5,729 nucleotides of DNA, from positions 1-5,729 of the forward strand of contig JAJYVM010000263.1 in assembly GCA_021792015.1 (NCBI GenBank), in the 5' to 3' direction. A program made the position numbers and the translations under genes. Each line of letters begins with the position of its first letter. Within the stretch, counting starts at the first letter, position 1. Under the pieces are notes generated by a model. That model was not told where the DNA came from. It made no database searches and worked only from the letters and a program-made list of their open reading frames with translations. Source of the DNA: Bacillota bacterium (GTDB lineage Bacteria; Bacillota; Sulfobacillia; RBS10-35; JAJYVM01). Below, one piece after another: positions 1 to 5,100 of the stretch.

Positions 1-1297
1 GCCCGGCGCAGAGCCGGCCCAGCACCGCCGCGTAGAGCCGGGTGTCGCGGGCCAGGGCCTCGGCGTCCATGTGGTCCAGGGTGTCGTCGGGGGTGTGCCA
101 CCACCAGCCAAACCCGGCGTACCGCTCGCGCACGGGGCTGCCGCCCTCGCCCAGCACGCCCGAGAGCAGATTGATGCGCCCCTCCCCCGCGGGCTGGGCC
201 GACAGGCCGCCGAGGGCCGCCGTGATGCCGATGCCCCAGAAGGACTGGTCGCCGCTCCTGCCGACGGGGTGGCCCTCGTACCCCGGGAAGCCCTGGGCCG
301 CGAAGACCTCGCCCACCATGCGGCGCGCCTCGGCCATGGCCGCACTCTCCAGGTTGATGACGGAGCCCTTGGCGCCCGAGGAGTCCACGTTCACGTGCGC
401 GGCGCAGTGGGCATCCAGCTCGTCGTAGTGGTGGTCGGCGTACCACGTCGAGCCCGAGTAGCGCCCGTGCGAGTGGCCGGACCAGAAGGCCAGGCGCAGG
501 CGGCGGCGCAGGGCTGCCGCCTGCTGCGCCAGCACGCGGCCGGTCTCGATCATGACGGCGTTGGCGCCGCCGTTGTCCATCACGCCGAGGTACCAGGAGT
601 CGAGGTGGCCGCTGAACATGACGAAGTCGTCGCCCTCGCCGATGTCGGCCGTCAGCAGGGGCGTCCTCCGCCAGCCGGTGTCGACGGCGGTCAGGATGCG
701 CACGCGCACGGGCCCCTGGGCCAGCTTGCCGCGGAGGATGGCGCCCGTGTCGCGGTTGACGGAGACGACGGCCACGCGCGGGAGGCGGTCGCGGTTGGCG
801 GCGCCCGGGCTGCCCCAGACCGGCGAGACGATCATCTCGTGGATCTCGGGGCCGGGGTTGACCATGACGCAGGCGGCGGCGCCGGCGGCCGTTGCCTGGA
901 CGGCCACGTTCGGGGAGGCGAGGCCGTTGAGCAGCACCGCGCGCCCGCGGGCCGAGCCGTCGGTGGGGACGGCGCTGCCCCCGTCGATCAGGTCGAGGTC
1001 GATCCCGCCGGCCGGCGTCTGCAGGCTGAAGCTGTGTGTGATGCAGTAGTGGCCCTCGGTCACCGGCGCGATCACCTGCAGCCCGCCGGCCAGCGGCAGG
1101 CTGATGTAGGCGTCGTGGCTGTGCAGCTGCGTGCGGAAGCCATAGCCCTCCAGGCGCTCGCGGATGCGGCCGTGGGCCTCCAGCTCGGCCTGGGAGCCTG
1201 TGAGCCGCGCCAGGTCGGCGATGCCGAGCAGGTGGTCCCAGGTCTGCTCGGCTGAGACGGCCGCGGTCAGGGCCCGTTCGTCGAGGGTCGCGGGCAT
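1..1297 (-). CDS. M28-family metallopeptidase-like protein with PA-like insert, altered active site (3' end beyond left edge)
   Basis: This reading frame is open from an ATG at 1297-1295 to the left edge, giving 432 residues without a stop. The start is set by GGAGGTG at 1310-1304, six bases upstream. No signal peptide or membrane segment is visible, so a cytoplasmic protein is likely. Residues about 105-205 resemble a protease-associated (PA) insert. The catalytic domain follows, with HLD at 231-233 (ligand His231), MDNGG with bridging Asp241, NVDSSG with Asp305, and HTPDDTLD with His401. These match the M28 zinc aminopeptidase ligands in order. At the place where M28 enzymes carry the Glu-Glu pair (catalytic base plus ligand), it reads FWSGHSHGRYSGS (271-283), so both glutamates are absent. 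It may be a non-classical hydrolase of M28 fold, or one with another metal arrangement. The fold assignment is secure; peptidase activity is not. It is divergent from the SDR remnant. Confidence 0.88.
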   Translation of the reverse strand, partial: MPATLDERALTAAVSAEQTWDHLLGIADLARLTGSQAELEAHGRIRERLEGYGFRTQLHSHDAYISLPLAGGLQVIAPVTEGHYCITHSFSLQTPAGGIDLDLIDGGSAVPTDGSARGRAVLLNGLASPNVAVQATAAGAAACVMVNPGPEIHEMIVSPVWGSPGAANRDRLPRVAVVSVNRDTGAILRGKLAQGPVRVRILTAVDTGWRRTPLLTADIGEGDDFVMFSGHLDSWYLGVMDNGGANAVMIETGRVLAQQAAALRRRLRLAFWSGHSHGRYSGSTWYADHHYDELDAHCAAHVNVDSSGAKGSVINLESAAMAEARRMVGEVFAAQGFPGYEGHPVGRSGDQSFWGIGITAALGGLSAQPAGEGRINLLSGVLGEGGSPVRERYAGFGWWWHTPDDTLDHMDAEALARDTRLYAAVLGRLCAG

Positions 1298-1577
1298 CGG
1301 CGCCACCTCCGCCGGGCGGGTTCTGCGCGGCGCGGGCGGTTCCCTTTGGGCGTACTTCGTGACGGCCGCCGCGTACGCGTCGGCCGGCGAACGACGCCAC
1401 GCAGCGGGGGTGCGGCACAGGGTTGGCCGCCACGGGGGCGAACAGCCCAAATCCGCCGACTGCTGGGGCCCGGCTCGCCTTGGCGGCCAGGCCCGGGGGC
1501 GGGGTTGGGCGGCATGGCCATCCCGCTGCCATGTGGGAACAGCCCGGTCTCGATGTCGTGAGGCGGGAGGCGAGGGC
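1298..1577. other. Divergent intergenic region between the M28-like gene and the SDR remnant
   Basis: About 280 bases without a supportable gene. It holds the Shine-Dalgarno sites of both flanking genes at its ends and must carry or have carried their promoters, but I see no convincing -35/-10 pair on either strand. A weak inverted repeat (CATGGC 1513-1518 and GCCATG 1528-1533, nine-base loop) is the only structure noted. Open frames running through it show no recognisable family features. Confidence 0.5.
1304..1310 (-). promoter_or_regulatory. Ribosome binding site of the M28-like gene
   Basis: GGAGGTG on the minus strand lies six bases before the ATG at 1297. This is a near-ideal Shine-Dalgarno sequence and fixes the start of a gene whose end is outside the window. 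Confidence 0.8.
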
Positions 1578-2017
1578 ATGACGGTGGCGCTCGTGACCGG
1601 CGGGGCCACGGGGATCAGGTTGGCGACGGCGGTCCGGCTGGCCGAACATGGTGCGGCCGTGGTGGTCGCCGACATCGCGGAGGCGGCCGGGCAGGAGGCG
1701 GCCGCCGCCATCCGCGCGCGGGGGCGGGAGGGTTCCTTCGTGCGGCTGGACGTCCGCGACGGCGCGAGCGTGGCGGCGGCCGTGGCGCACGCCGTGTCTG
1801 CCTACGGGCGCCTGGATTGGGCCGTCAACGCGGCCGGCATCGCCGAGGCGGGGTGCCCCCTTGGCCGCATATCCGGACGAGGTCTTTCTTCCTGGACGTG
1901 CTCTCGACGAACGCCGTTGGCGTCTTCCGCTGCATGCGGACCGAGCTGGCCGCGATGCTGGCTCAGGGCGGCGGCGGCATCGTCAACGTGGCCTCGGTGG
2001 CCGGCCTGCGCGGCCAG
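1578..2017 (+). pseudogene. Short-chain dehydrogenase/reductase (SDR) remnant: two frameshifts, C-terminal third missing
   Basis: The ATG at 1578 follows GGAGG (1566-1570) by seven bases. The first frame gives a Rossmann start: VALVTGG, an Asp after strand 2 (VVVADI, residue 32, suggesting NAD preference), RLDVRD at 57-62 and NAAGI at 84-88. The cofactor motif reads TGGATGIR, with Arg where the third Gly of TGxxxGxG belongs. Dropping one C from CCCCC (1856-1860) continues as PLAAYPDEVF. Dropping one T from TTT (1885-1887) continues as FFLDVLSTNAVGVF and then GGIVNVASVAGLRGQ, with the catalytic Ser codon at 1994-1996. The expected Tyr-x3-Lys and the rest of the roughly 250-residue protein are absent, because the sequence turns into an opposite-strand gene near 2006-2017. 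An ordinary SDR oxidoreductase originally, substrate unknown; non-functional as read. The two base shifts alone could be sequencing errors, but the truncation could not. Confidence 0.85.
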
Positions 2018-2207
2018 GAACACCTCGGGCGCGGATGAGTGGCTGTACTCCTCCAGGAAGTGGTGCTCGGCCTCCCAGACGTAGTTGAAGCCCAGCCGGT
2101 CGGCCAGCTCCACCTGCTCCAGGGCGTTCTGTCTGAATGAGGCGAAGCTCGTCGTCCGGCGCCCAGGGCCGGGGCAGCCGGTGCTCGTAGAACACGCCGA
2201 ACTTCAC
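2006..2207 (-). pseudogene. Luciferase-like (LLM class) flavin monooxygenase, N-terminal remnant with 4-base duplication
   Basis: A GTG start at 2207-2205 is preceded by GGAGG (2221-2217) with a nine-base gap. The first frame reads KFGVFYEHRLPRPW and then DDELRLIQ. After TCTGTCTG at 2128-2135, a tandem doubling of four bases, the frame changes. Removing one copy joins it to NALEQVELADRLGFNYVWEAEHHFLEEYSHSSAPEVFLAA. The EHHFLEEYSHSSAPEVFLAA segment is a hallmark of a bacterial LLM subfamily related to alkanal monooxygenase, flavin-dependent TIM barrels of roughly 330-400 residues. Only about 65 residues remain, so most of the barrel is missing. The fragment ends in the antisense of the SDR remnant, at about 2003-2008. 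It lies downstream of abgB copy 1 on the same strand, about 100 bases away, so it may once have been co-transcribed with it. It cannot make a working enzyme. Confidence 0.85.
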
Positions 2208-2259
2208 GCCGGATCGCCTCCGCTCCGGGGGGGGCGACGAAAACCGGGACGCCCCGCCC

Positions 2260-2300
2260 CATGCAGCGGGCCCCGCCGCACAGGGCAGGGCCCGCGCATG
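2260..2300 (-). terminator. Hairpin just past the stop of AbgB-like copy 1
   Basis: CATGCAGCGGGCCC (2260-2273) pairs with GGGCCCGCGCATG (2288-2300), giving 13 base pairs with one bulged A and a 14-base loop. On the minus strand it begins eight bases after the TGA at 2311-2309. There is no immediate T-run; a TTTT lies further on, at 2243-2240. It is probably a transcription terminator or an mRNA-end stabiliser for the amidohydrolase gene. The pairing is seen directly; the function is inferred. Confidence 0.6.
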
Positions 2301-2308
2301 CAGGCGCC

Positions 2309-2937
2309 TCAGCCGTTCAGCGGCGGCTCCGCCACGTCGCGCACGGGCGAGACATACGGGCTGCCGGCCGTCGCTTCCCTGAACTCCGCCTGGGCCTTGC
2401 TCACCAGCTCCGGATCGCGCATCAGGTCACAGCAGGTCGTGGCCATGACCTGGGCCGCGTAGCGCATGCCCTTTTGGCCGATGCTGCTGCCGACGGCCAC
2501 CACGTTCTGCCAGGAGTGGCCCGGCGTGGCGATCGGTGCCGTCACGGTGTTCACCTGGGCCGTGGGCACGACATACGACACGTCGCCGACGTCGGTCGAG
2601 CCGCCGCCCACCTCGCCGTAGCCCCACTGCGCCGCCACGGCCTCGTACAGCTCGGTTCCGGGCGCAACCTCCGCGCCGTGCTTGCGCATCTGCTCAATGG
2701 CCTTGGCGACGGCCACCTCACCCACGCTGGCCTGGAGCTGGCGCGCCAGATGCCGCTCCTCCTCCGTGAACTTCGGCGCCCCGATGGCCGTCATGTTGGC
2801 GTGCATGCGGTCGCCGAGGACGCGGTTCGCGAGGGTGTCGTAGCAGCCGCACAGCAGCCGCACGTCGTGCGTGGTGTCCGTCATCTGGCACGCGCCCTTG
2901 GCGATGTTGAGCACCCGCCCGTAGATCTCCTCCACGT
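2309..2937 (-). repeat. Copy 1 partner of a 629-base intragenic duplication
   Basis: Bases 2309-2937 align without gaps to 5101-5729 at a constant offset of 2792. Bases 2832-2937 and 5624-5729 are identical over 106 bases, including all synonymous positions, while the C-terminal-coding end has many synonymous changes. Similarity stops at the stop codon: the bases beyond 2309 and beyond 5101 do not match. The duplication must continue beyond the right edge. Confidence 0.9.
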
Positions 2938-3724
2938 CGCGGCGCTTGGGCGCGCGCACGTAGTACCACACCTGCGCCTCGTTGGGCACCACGTTCGGCC
3001 CCAGCCCGCCGTTGGTGATCACGTAGTGGATCCGCGTCGTCGACGGCACGTGCTCGCGCAGGAAGTTCACGCCCACGTTCATCAGCTCGACCGCGTCCAG
3101 CGCGCTCCGCCCGCGGTCCGGCGCCGCCGCCGCGTGCGAGGAGACGCCGTGGAAGGTGAACTTGGCGGAGTTCATGGCCAGCGAGCTGCCGTTGGCGACG
3201 GCGTTGTTCGAGCCGGGGTGCCAGGTGAGGGCGCAGTCCACGTCCGCGAACAGCCCCGCCTTCACCATGAACACCTTGCCGACCAGCGTCTCCTCCGCCG
3301 GGCAGCCGTAAAACCGCACCGTGCCCCGCACCTGCCCGCGATCGATCGCCCGCTTCACCGCCATCGCCGCCGCGGCCGCCGCCGTCCCCAGCAGGTTGTG
3401 CCCGCAGCCGTGCCCCGGACCCCCAGCCACCAGCGGCCGGTGCTCCGCCACCCCGCGCGCCTGGCTCAGGCTCGGCAGCGCGTCGAACTCCCCCAGCAGC
3501 CCGATCACCGGCCGCCCTTCCCCGTACGTGGCCGTGAACGCCGTCGGCATCCACGCCACCCCGCGCTCCACGTGAAAGCCGTCCGCCTCCAGCGCGTCCG
3601 CCAGCACCGCGCTGCTTCTGACCTCGTGCAGCCCGAGCTCGGGGCTCTCCCAGATCCGATCGCTCAGCTCCTGAAACAGCGGGGCCTTCTCCTGGACGAA
3701 ATCCACCACCGTCTGCAGCGGCAA
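2309..3724 (-). CDS. M20D-family amidohydrolase, AbgB-like (p-aminobenzoyl-glutamate hydrolase subunit B type), copy 1
   Basis: Complete, 471 residues, close to the length of E. coli AbgB. The start is a TTG at 3724-3722, supported by GGAGGTGA at 3738-3731 with a six-base gap; no better start lies nearby. M20 landmarks are in order: GEFDALPS (78-85), GHGCGHN (104-110, ligands Cys107 and His109), CPAEET (141-146, catalytic Glu144 and ligand Glu145), TWHP (His169), the dimerisation-domain HGVSSHAAAAP (192-202, His197) and PGHSW (His403). All the metal-site residues expected of the family are present, so it should be active. These cytoplasmic metallohydrolases cleave the amide bond of N-acyl or aminobenzoyl amino acids. 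The true substrate is uncertain: no AbgA partner is visible, and many relatives are annotated only as amidohydrolases. It is divergent from sigI and homologous to the gene starting beyond 5729. Confidence 0.95.
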   Translation of the reverse strand: MPLQTVVDFVQEKAPLFQELSDRIWESPELGLHEVRSSAVLADALEADGFHVERGVAWMPTAFTATYGEGRPVIGLLGEFDALPSLSQARGVAEHRPLVAGGPGHGCGHNLLGTAAAAAAMAVKRAIDRGQVRGTVRFYGCPAEETLVGKVFMVKAGLFADVDCALTWHPGSNNAVANGSSLAMNSAKFTFHGVSSHAAAAPDRGRSALDAVELMNVGVNFLREHVPSTTRIHYVITNGGLGPNVVPNEAQVWYYVRAPKRRDVEEIYGRVLNIAKGACQMTDTTHDVRLLCGCYDTLANRVLGDRMHANMTAIGAPKFTEEERHLARQLQASVGEVAVAKAIEQMRKHGAEVAPGTELYEAVAAQWGYGEVGGGSTDVGDVSYVVPTAQVNTVTAPIATPGHSWQNVVAVGSSIGQKGMRYAAQVMATTCCDLMRDPELVSKAQAEFREATAGSPYVSPVRDVAEPPLNG

Positions 3725-3730
3725 GGGCGC

Positions 3731-3738
3731 TCACCTCC
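3731..3738 (-). promoter_or_regulatory. Ribosome binding site that decides the TTG start of AbgB-like copy 1
   Basis: GGAGGTGA read on the minus strand, six bases before TTG at 3724. The strength and spacing of this site are what support a non-ATG start here. Confidence 0.8.
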
Positions 3739-3840
3739 GTGAACTTCGCATCCGCGCGCCTGCACGGCGCGGCGAACACCGGCTCGACATCCGCCGACCC
3801 GCGGGGGCCTGGCGCCCACGCCTCGTCGTCCGCACGGCAG

Positions 3841-3874
3841 CGGCCACCGGCCACCGGCCCCGGCCACCGGCCCC
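3841..3874. repeat. Imperfect tandem repeat of CGGCCAC/CGGCCC units
   Basis: Five adjacent 6-7 base units: CGGCCAC, CGGCCAC, CGGCCC, CGGCCAC, CGGCCCC. It lies outside genes, upstream of both abgB copy 1 and sigI. It is probably a slippage product in GC-rich DNA; no role is evident. Confidence 0.7.
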
Positions 3875-3973
3875 GTACCGCCGGCGAAGCCGCCCCATGG
3901 CACGGCTGCCGCCCGGAGGCCCCCGCCGCACGGCAGGAGACCGCGCGCCATCCGGCCACGGGTTCGCCATCGC

Positions 3974-3983
3974 GCGGTACCGC
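3974..3983. promoter_or_regulatory. Palindrome GCGGTACCGC, upstream copy
   Basis: A perfect 10-base palindrome, identical to the one at 4060-4069 and 86 bases upstream of it, in the same orientation with a following C in both. It could be an operator half of a two-site regulatory region for sigI, but no binding protein is known from this window. Chance is possible in DNA of this composition. Confidence 0.35.
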
Positions 3984-4058
3984 CCCTGTTGGAAAGCCGC
4001 GCGTCGGCACCCGCGTGCGTTTAGCCGCCCGGAGGGTGATCCTGCGAGGCTTGACGCA

Positions 4059-4070
4059 GGCGGTACCGCC
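4059..4070. promoter_or_regulatory. Palindrome GGCGGTACCGCC just upstream of the sigI ribosome binding site
   Basis: A perfect 12-base palindrome ending one base before the AAGGGAG Shine-Dalgarno sequence of sigI. As DNA it could be an operator. As RNA it could only form a tight stem if opened at the centre, so a protein-binding site is the more natural reading. Its core recurs at 3974-3983. Confidence 0.4.
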
Positions 4071-4071
4071 C

Positions 4072-4078
4072 AAGGGAG
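4072..4078 (+). promoter_or_regulatory. Ribosome binding site of sigI
   Basis: AAGGGAG sits seven bases before the ATG at 4086. The next ATG, at 4092, would be 13 bases away, so 4086 is preferred. Confidence 0.65.
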
Positions 4079-4085
4079 TCGAGCG

Positions 4086-4922
4086 ATGGTGATGCTGACG
4101 GCCCCAAGCCAGGCCCCGCCACACGTCCGTGGAATGGCCCCGCGCCGCCGGCCGCCTGACGGGGCCACCCAGCGGCTGCTCGCGGCCTGCCGCGGCGGCA
4201 GCCGCGAGGCCCGCGAGCTTCTGGTGCGCCGCTACCTGCCCTTCGTCCTGCGGGTGGCCTCGCGGGCCAGCCGGCGCTACCTCCACCTCGGCCACGACGA
4301 TGAGGCTTCCGTGGCGCTCATGGCGTTCAACGACGCCATCACGATCTACCGGCCCGACTCGCGCACGGGCTTCGTCGCCTTCGCCGAGATCGTGATCCGC
4401 CGCCGCCTGATCGACTACTTTCGGCGCAGCCGCCACGTGGCCGAGATCCCCCTCTCGGCCTTCGAGCGCGAGGATGAGGACGGCGAGATCTGGAACCCGG
4501 TCGACCTGCGCGCCGCCCAGAGCAGCTACGCCGCCGCGGCGGAGGTGGAAAGCCGCCGCCAGGACCTGACCCGCTTCGGTGCGTGCCTGCAGGCCTATGG
4601 GATCGGGCTGGACGAGCTCATGCGCAACCGGCCGCGCCACCAGGACGCCCGCAGCCGGGCCGCCGCCCTCGCCATGCAGGTGGTGCGCCGACCGGACTGG
4701 CTGGCCCAGGTGCGCCTGCGCCACGAGCTCCCCCTGAAGGAGATGGCGGCCGCGTGCGGCGTGAGCCGCAAGACGCTGGAGCGCCGGCGGGCGTACATCA
4801 TCGGCGTGGTGCTGCTGCACACCGAGGACCTGCCGACGCTGCGGGCCTGGGCGAACGCATCCGCAGCCCCGCGCCGTCGCGCGCAGCGACCGCTCGACCC
4901 GCGGTCGCAGCCGCTGACGTAG
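4086..4922 (+). CDS. sigI: RNA polymerase sigma factor, SigI family (no adjacent rsgI)
   Basis: 278 residues from the ATG at 4086 to TAG at 4920-4922. The frame is open further upstream, but the residues before 4086 look non-coding. Residues about 30-118 form sigma region 2, with RELLVRRYLPFVLRVASR, DDEASVALMAFNDAI (71-85) and the core-binding/-10 segment FVAFAEIVIRRRLIDYFRR (96-114). The C-terminal part is the SigI-specific domain rather than an ordinary region 4: LDELMRNRPRHQDARSRA (175-192), then LPLKEMAAACGVSRKTLERRRAYIIGVVLL (215-244), a helix-turn-helix that reads -35 DNA. A Pro/Arg-rich tail (259-278) follows. SigI responds to heat in Bacillus and to extracellular polysaccharides in cellulolytic clostridia, usually under the anti-sigma RsgI encoded next. 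Here the next gene is convergent and unrelated, so its control is unknown. It lies between two AbgB-like genes on the opposite strand. Family call is firm; regulon is unknown. Confidence 0.92.
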   Translation: MVMLTAPSQAPPHVRGMAPRRRPPDGATQRLLAACRGGSREARELLVRRYLPFVLRVASRASRRYLHLGHDDEASVALMAFNDAITIYRPDSRTGFVAFAEIVIRRRLIDYFRRSRHVAEIPLSAFEREDEDGEIWNPVDLRAAQSSYAAAAEVESRRQDLTRFGACLQAYGIGLDELMRNRPRHQDARSRAAALAMQVVRRPDWLAQVRLRHELPLKEMAAACGVSRKTLERRRAYIIGVVLLHTEDLPTLRAWANASAAPRRRAQRPLDPRSQPLT

Positions 4923-5100
4923 GCACTTCGCCAGCCGCAAGCTCGGGCGGGCCCACGCGGGCACCGGGGTGCGGCGCCCGCCCCGCGGCATCGGCAAAGC
5001 GCTCCCGGCGCACCGCAGGGCGCGCCGGACGCCCCTCAGCGGGGTCGGGAGCCGCCGGCGGGGCGGAGGGCCATTGGGCCCTCCGTCCGCGGCGGAGGGG
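4923..5100. other. Convergent intergenic region after sigI and AbgB-like copy 2
   Basis: A spacer of 178 bases between two facing stop codons. It shows no gene and no trace of an RsgI fragment. The right half is dominated by inverted repeats: CCGCCGGCGG at 5052-5061 and the larger hairpin at 5061-5088. Confidence 0.6.
5061..5088. terminator. Strong hairpin between convergent sigI and AbgB-like copy 2
   Basis: GGGCGGAGGGCC (5061-5072) pairs with GGCCCTCCGTCC (5077-5088) around an ATTG loop, giving 12 pairs including one G-U. It sits between two facing genes, so it could end transcription in both directions. Neither side has a T-run, so it is not a classical intrinsic terminator. A competing pairing exists: CCCTCCG at 5079-5085 with CGGAGGG at 5093-5099. 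Confidence 0.65.

Larger units (their letters stand above)
3739..4085. other. Divergent intergenic region between AbgB-like copy 1 and sigI
   Basis: About 350 bases with no supportable gene. It contains a run of short GC-rich repeats (3841-3874), two copies of a GCGGTACCGC palindrome (3974-3983 and 4060-4069) and the sigI ribosome binding site. Promoters for both flanking genes should lie here. I see no convincing housekeeping -35/-10 pair, nor the ACCCCC/CGAA elements described for SigI promoters in Bacillus. Confidence 0.5.

Noticed and set aside
71..1255. 394-codon plus-strand open frame, rich in Ala, Gly, Val, Asp and His
   Set aside because: It is the antisense shadow of the M28-like gene. 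Its composition is low in complexity with no recognisable fold, whereas the minus strand gives clear metallopeptidase motifs and a ribosome binding site.
1267..1521. 84-codon minus-strand open frame upstream of the M28-like gene
   Set aside because: It is Pro/Arg-rich, overlaps the start of the M28-like gene in another frame, and shows no ribosome binding site or family likeness.
1164..1577. Upstream extension of the SDR reading frame
   Set aside because: It overlaps the M28-like gene antisense and has no SDR features; the ATG at 1578 has its own ribosome binding site and starts directly at the Rossmann strand.
2261..3742. 493-codon plus-strand open frame opposite AbgB-like copy 1
   Set aside because: It is an Arg/His/Ala-rich shadow typical of GC-rich DNA; the minus strand encodes a full M20 enzyme with every metal ligand.
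3841..3874. Short repeats as a possible CRISPR or iteron array
   Set aside because: The units are only 6-7 bases, adjacent without spacers and imperfect; no cas or replication gene is nearby.
4051..4056. TTGACG resembling a -35 box upstream of sigI
   Set aside because: A -10 box at normal spacing would fall on GGGAGT inside the ribosome binding site, leaving no room for a leader, and has no TATAAT likeness.
3897..4085. Possible 63-residue N-terminal extension of sigI
   Set aside because: The extension is Arg/Pro-rich without SigI similarity, and crosses the repeats and palindromes of the intergenic region. A Shine-Dalgarno sequence is correctly spaced for the ATG at 4086.
2718..4997. 759-codon minus-strand open frame spanning abgB copy 1, the intergenic region and sigI
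   Set aside because: It runs out of frame through one real gene and antisense to another without any domain. Its length follows from the scarcity of stop codons at this base composition. Part of it echoes the AbgB DNA in the wrong frame.
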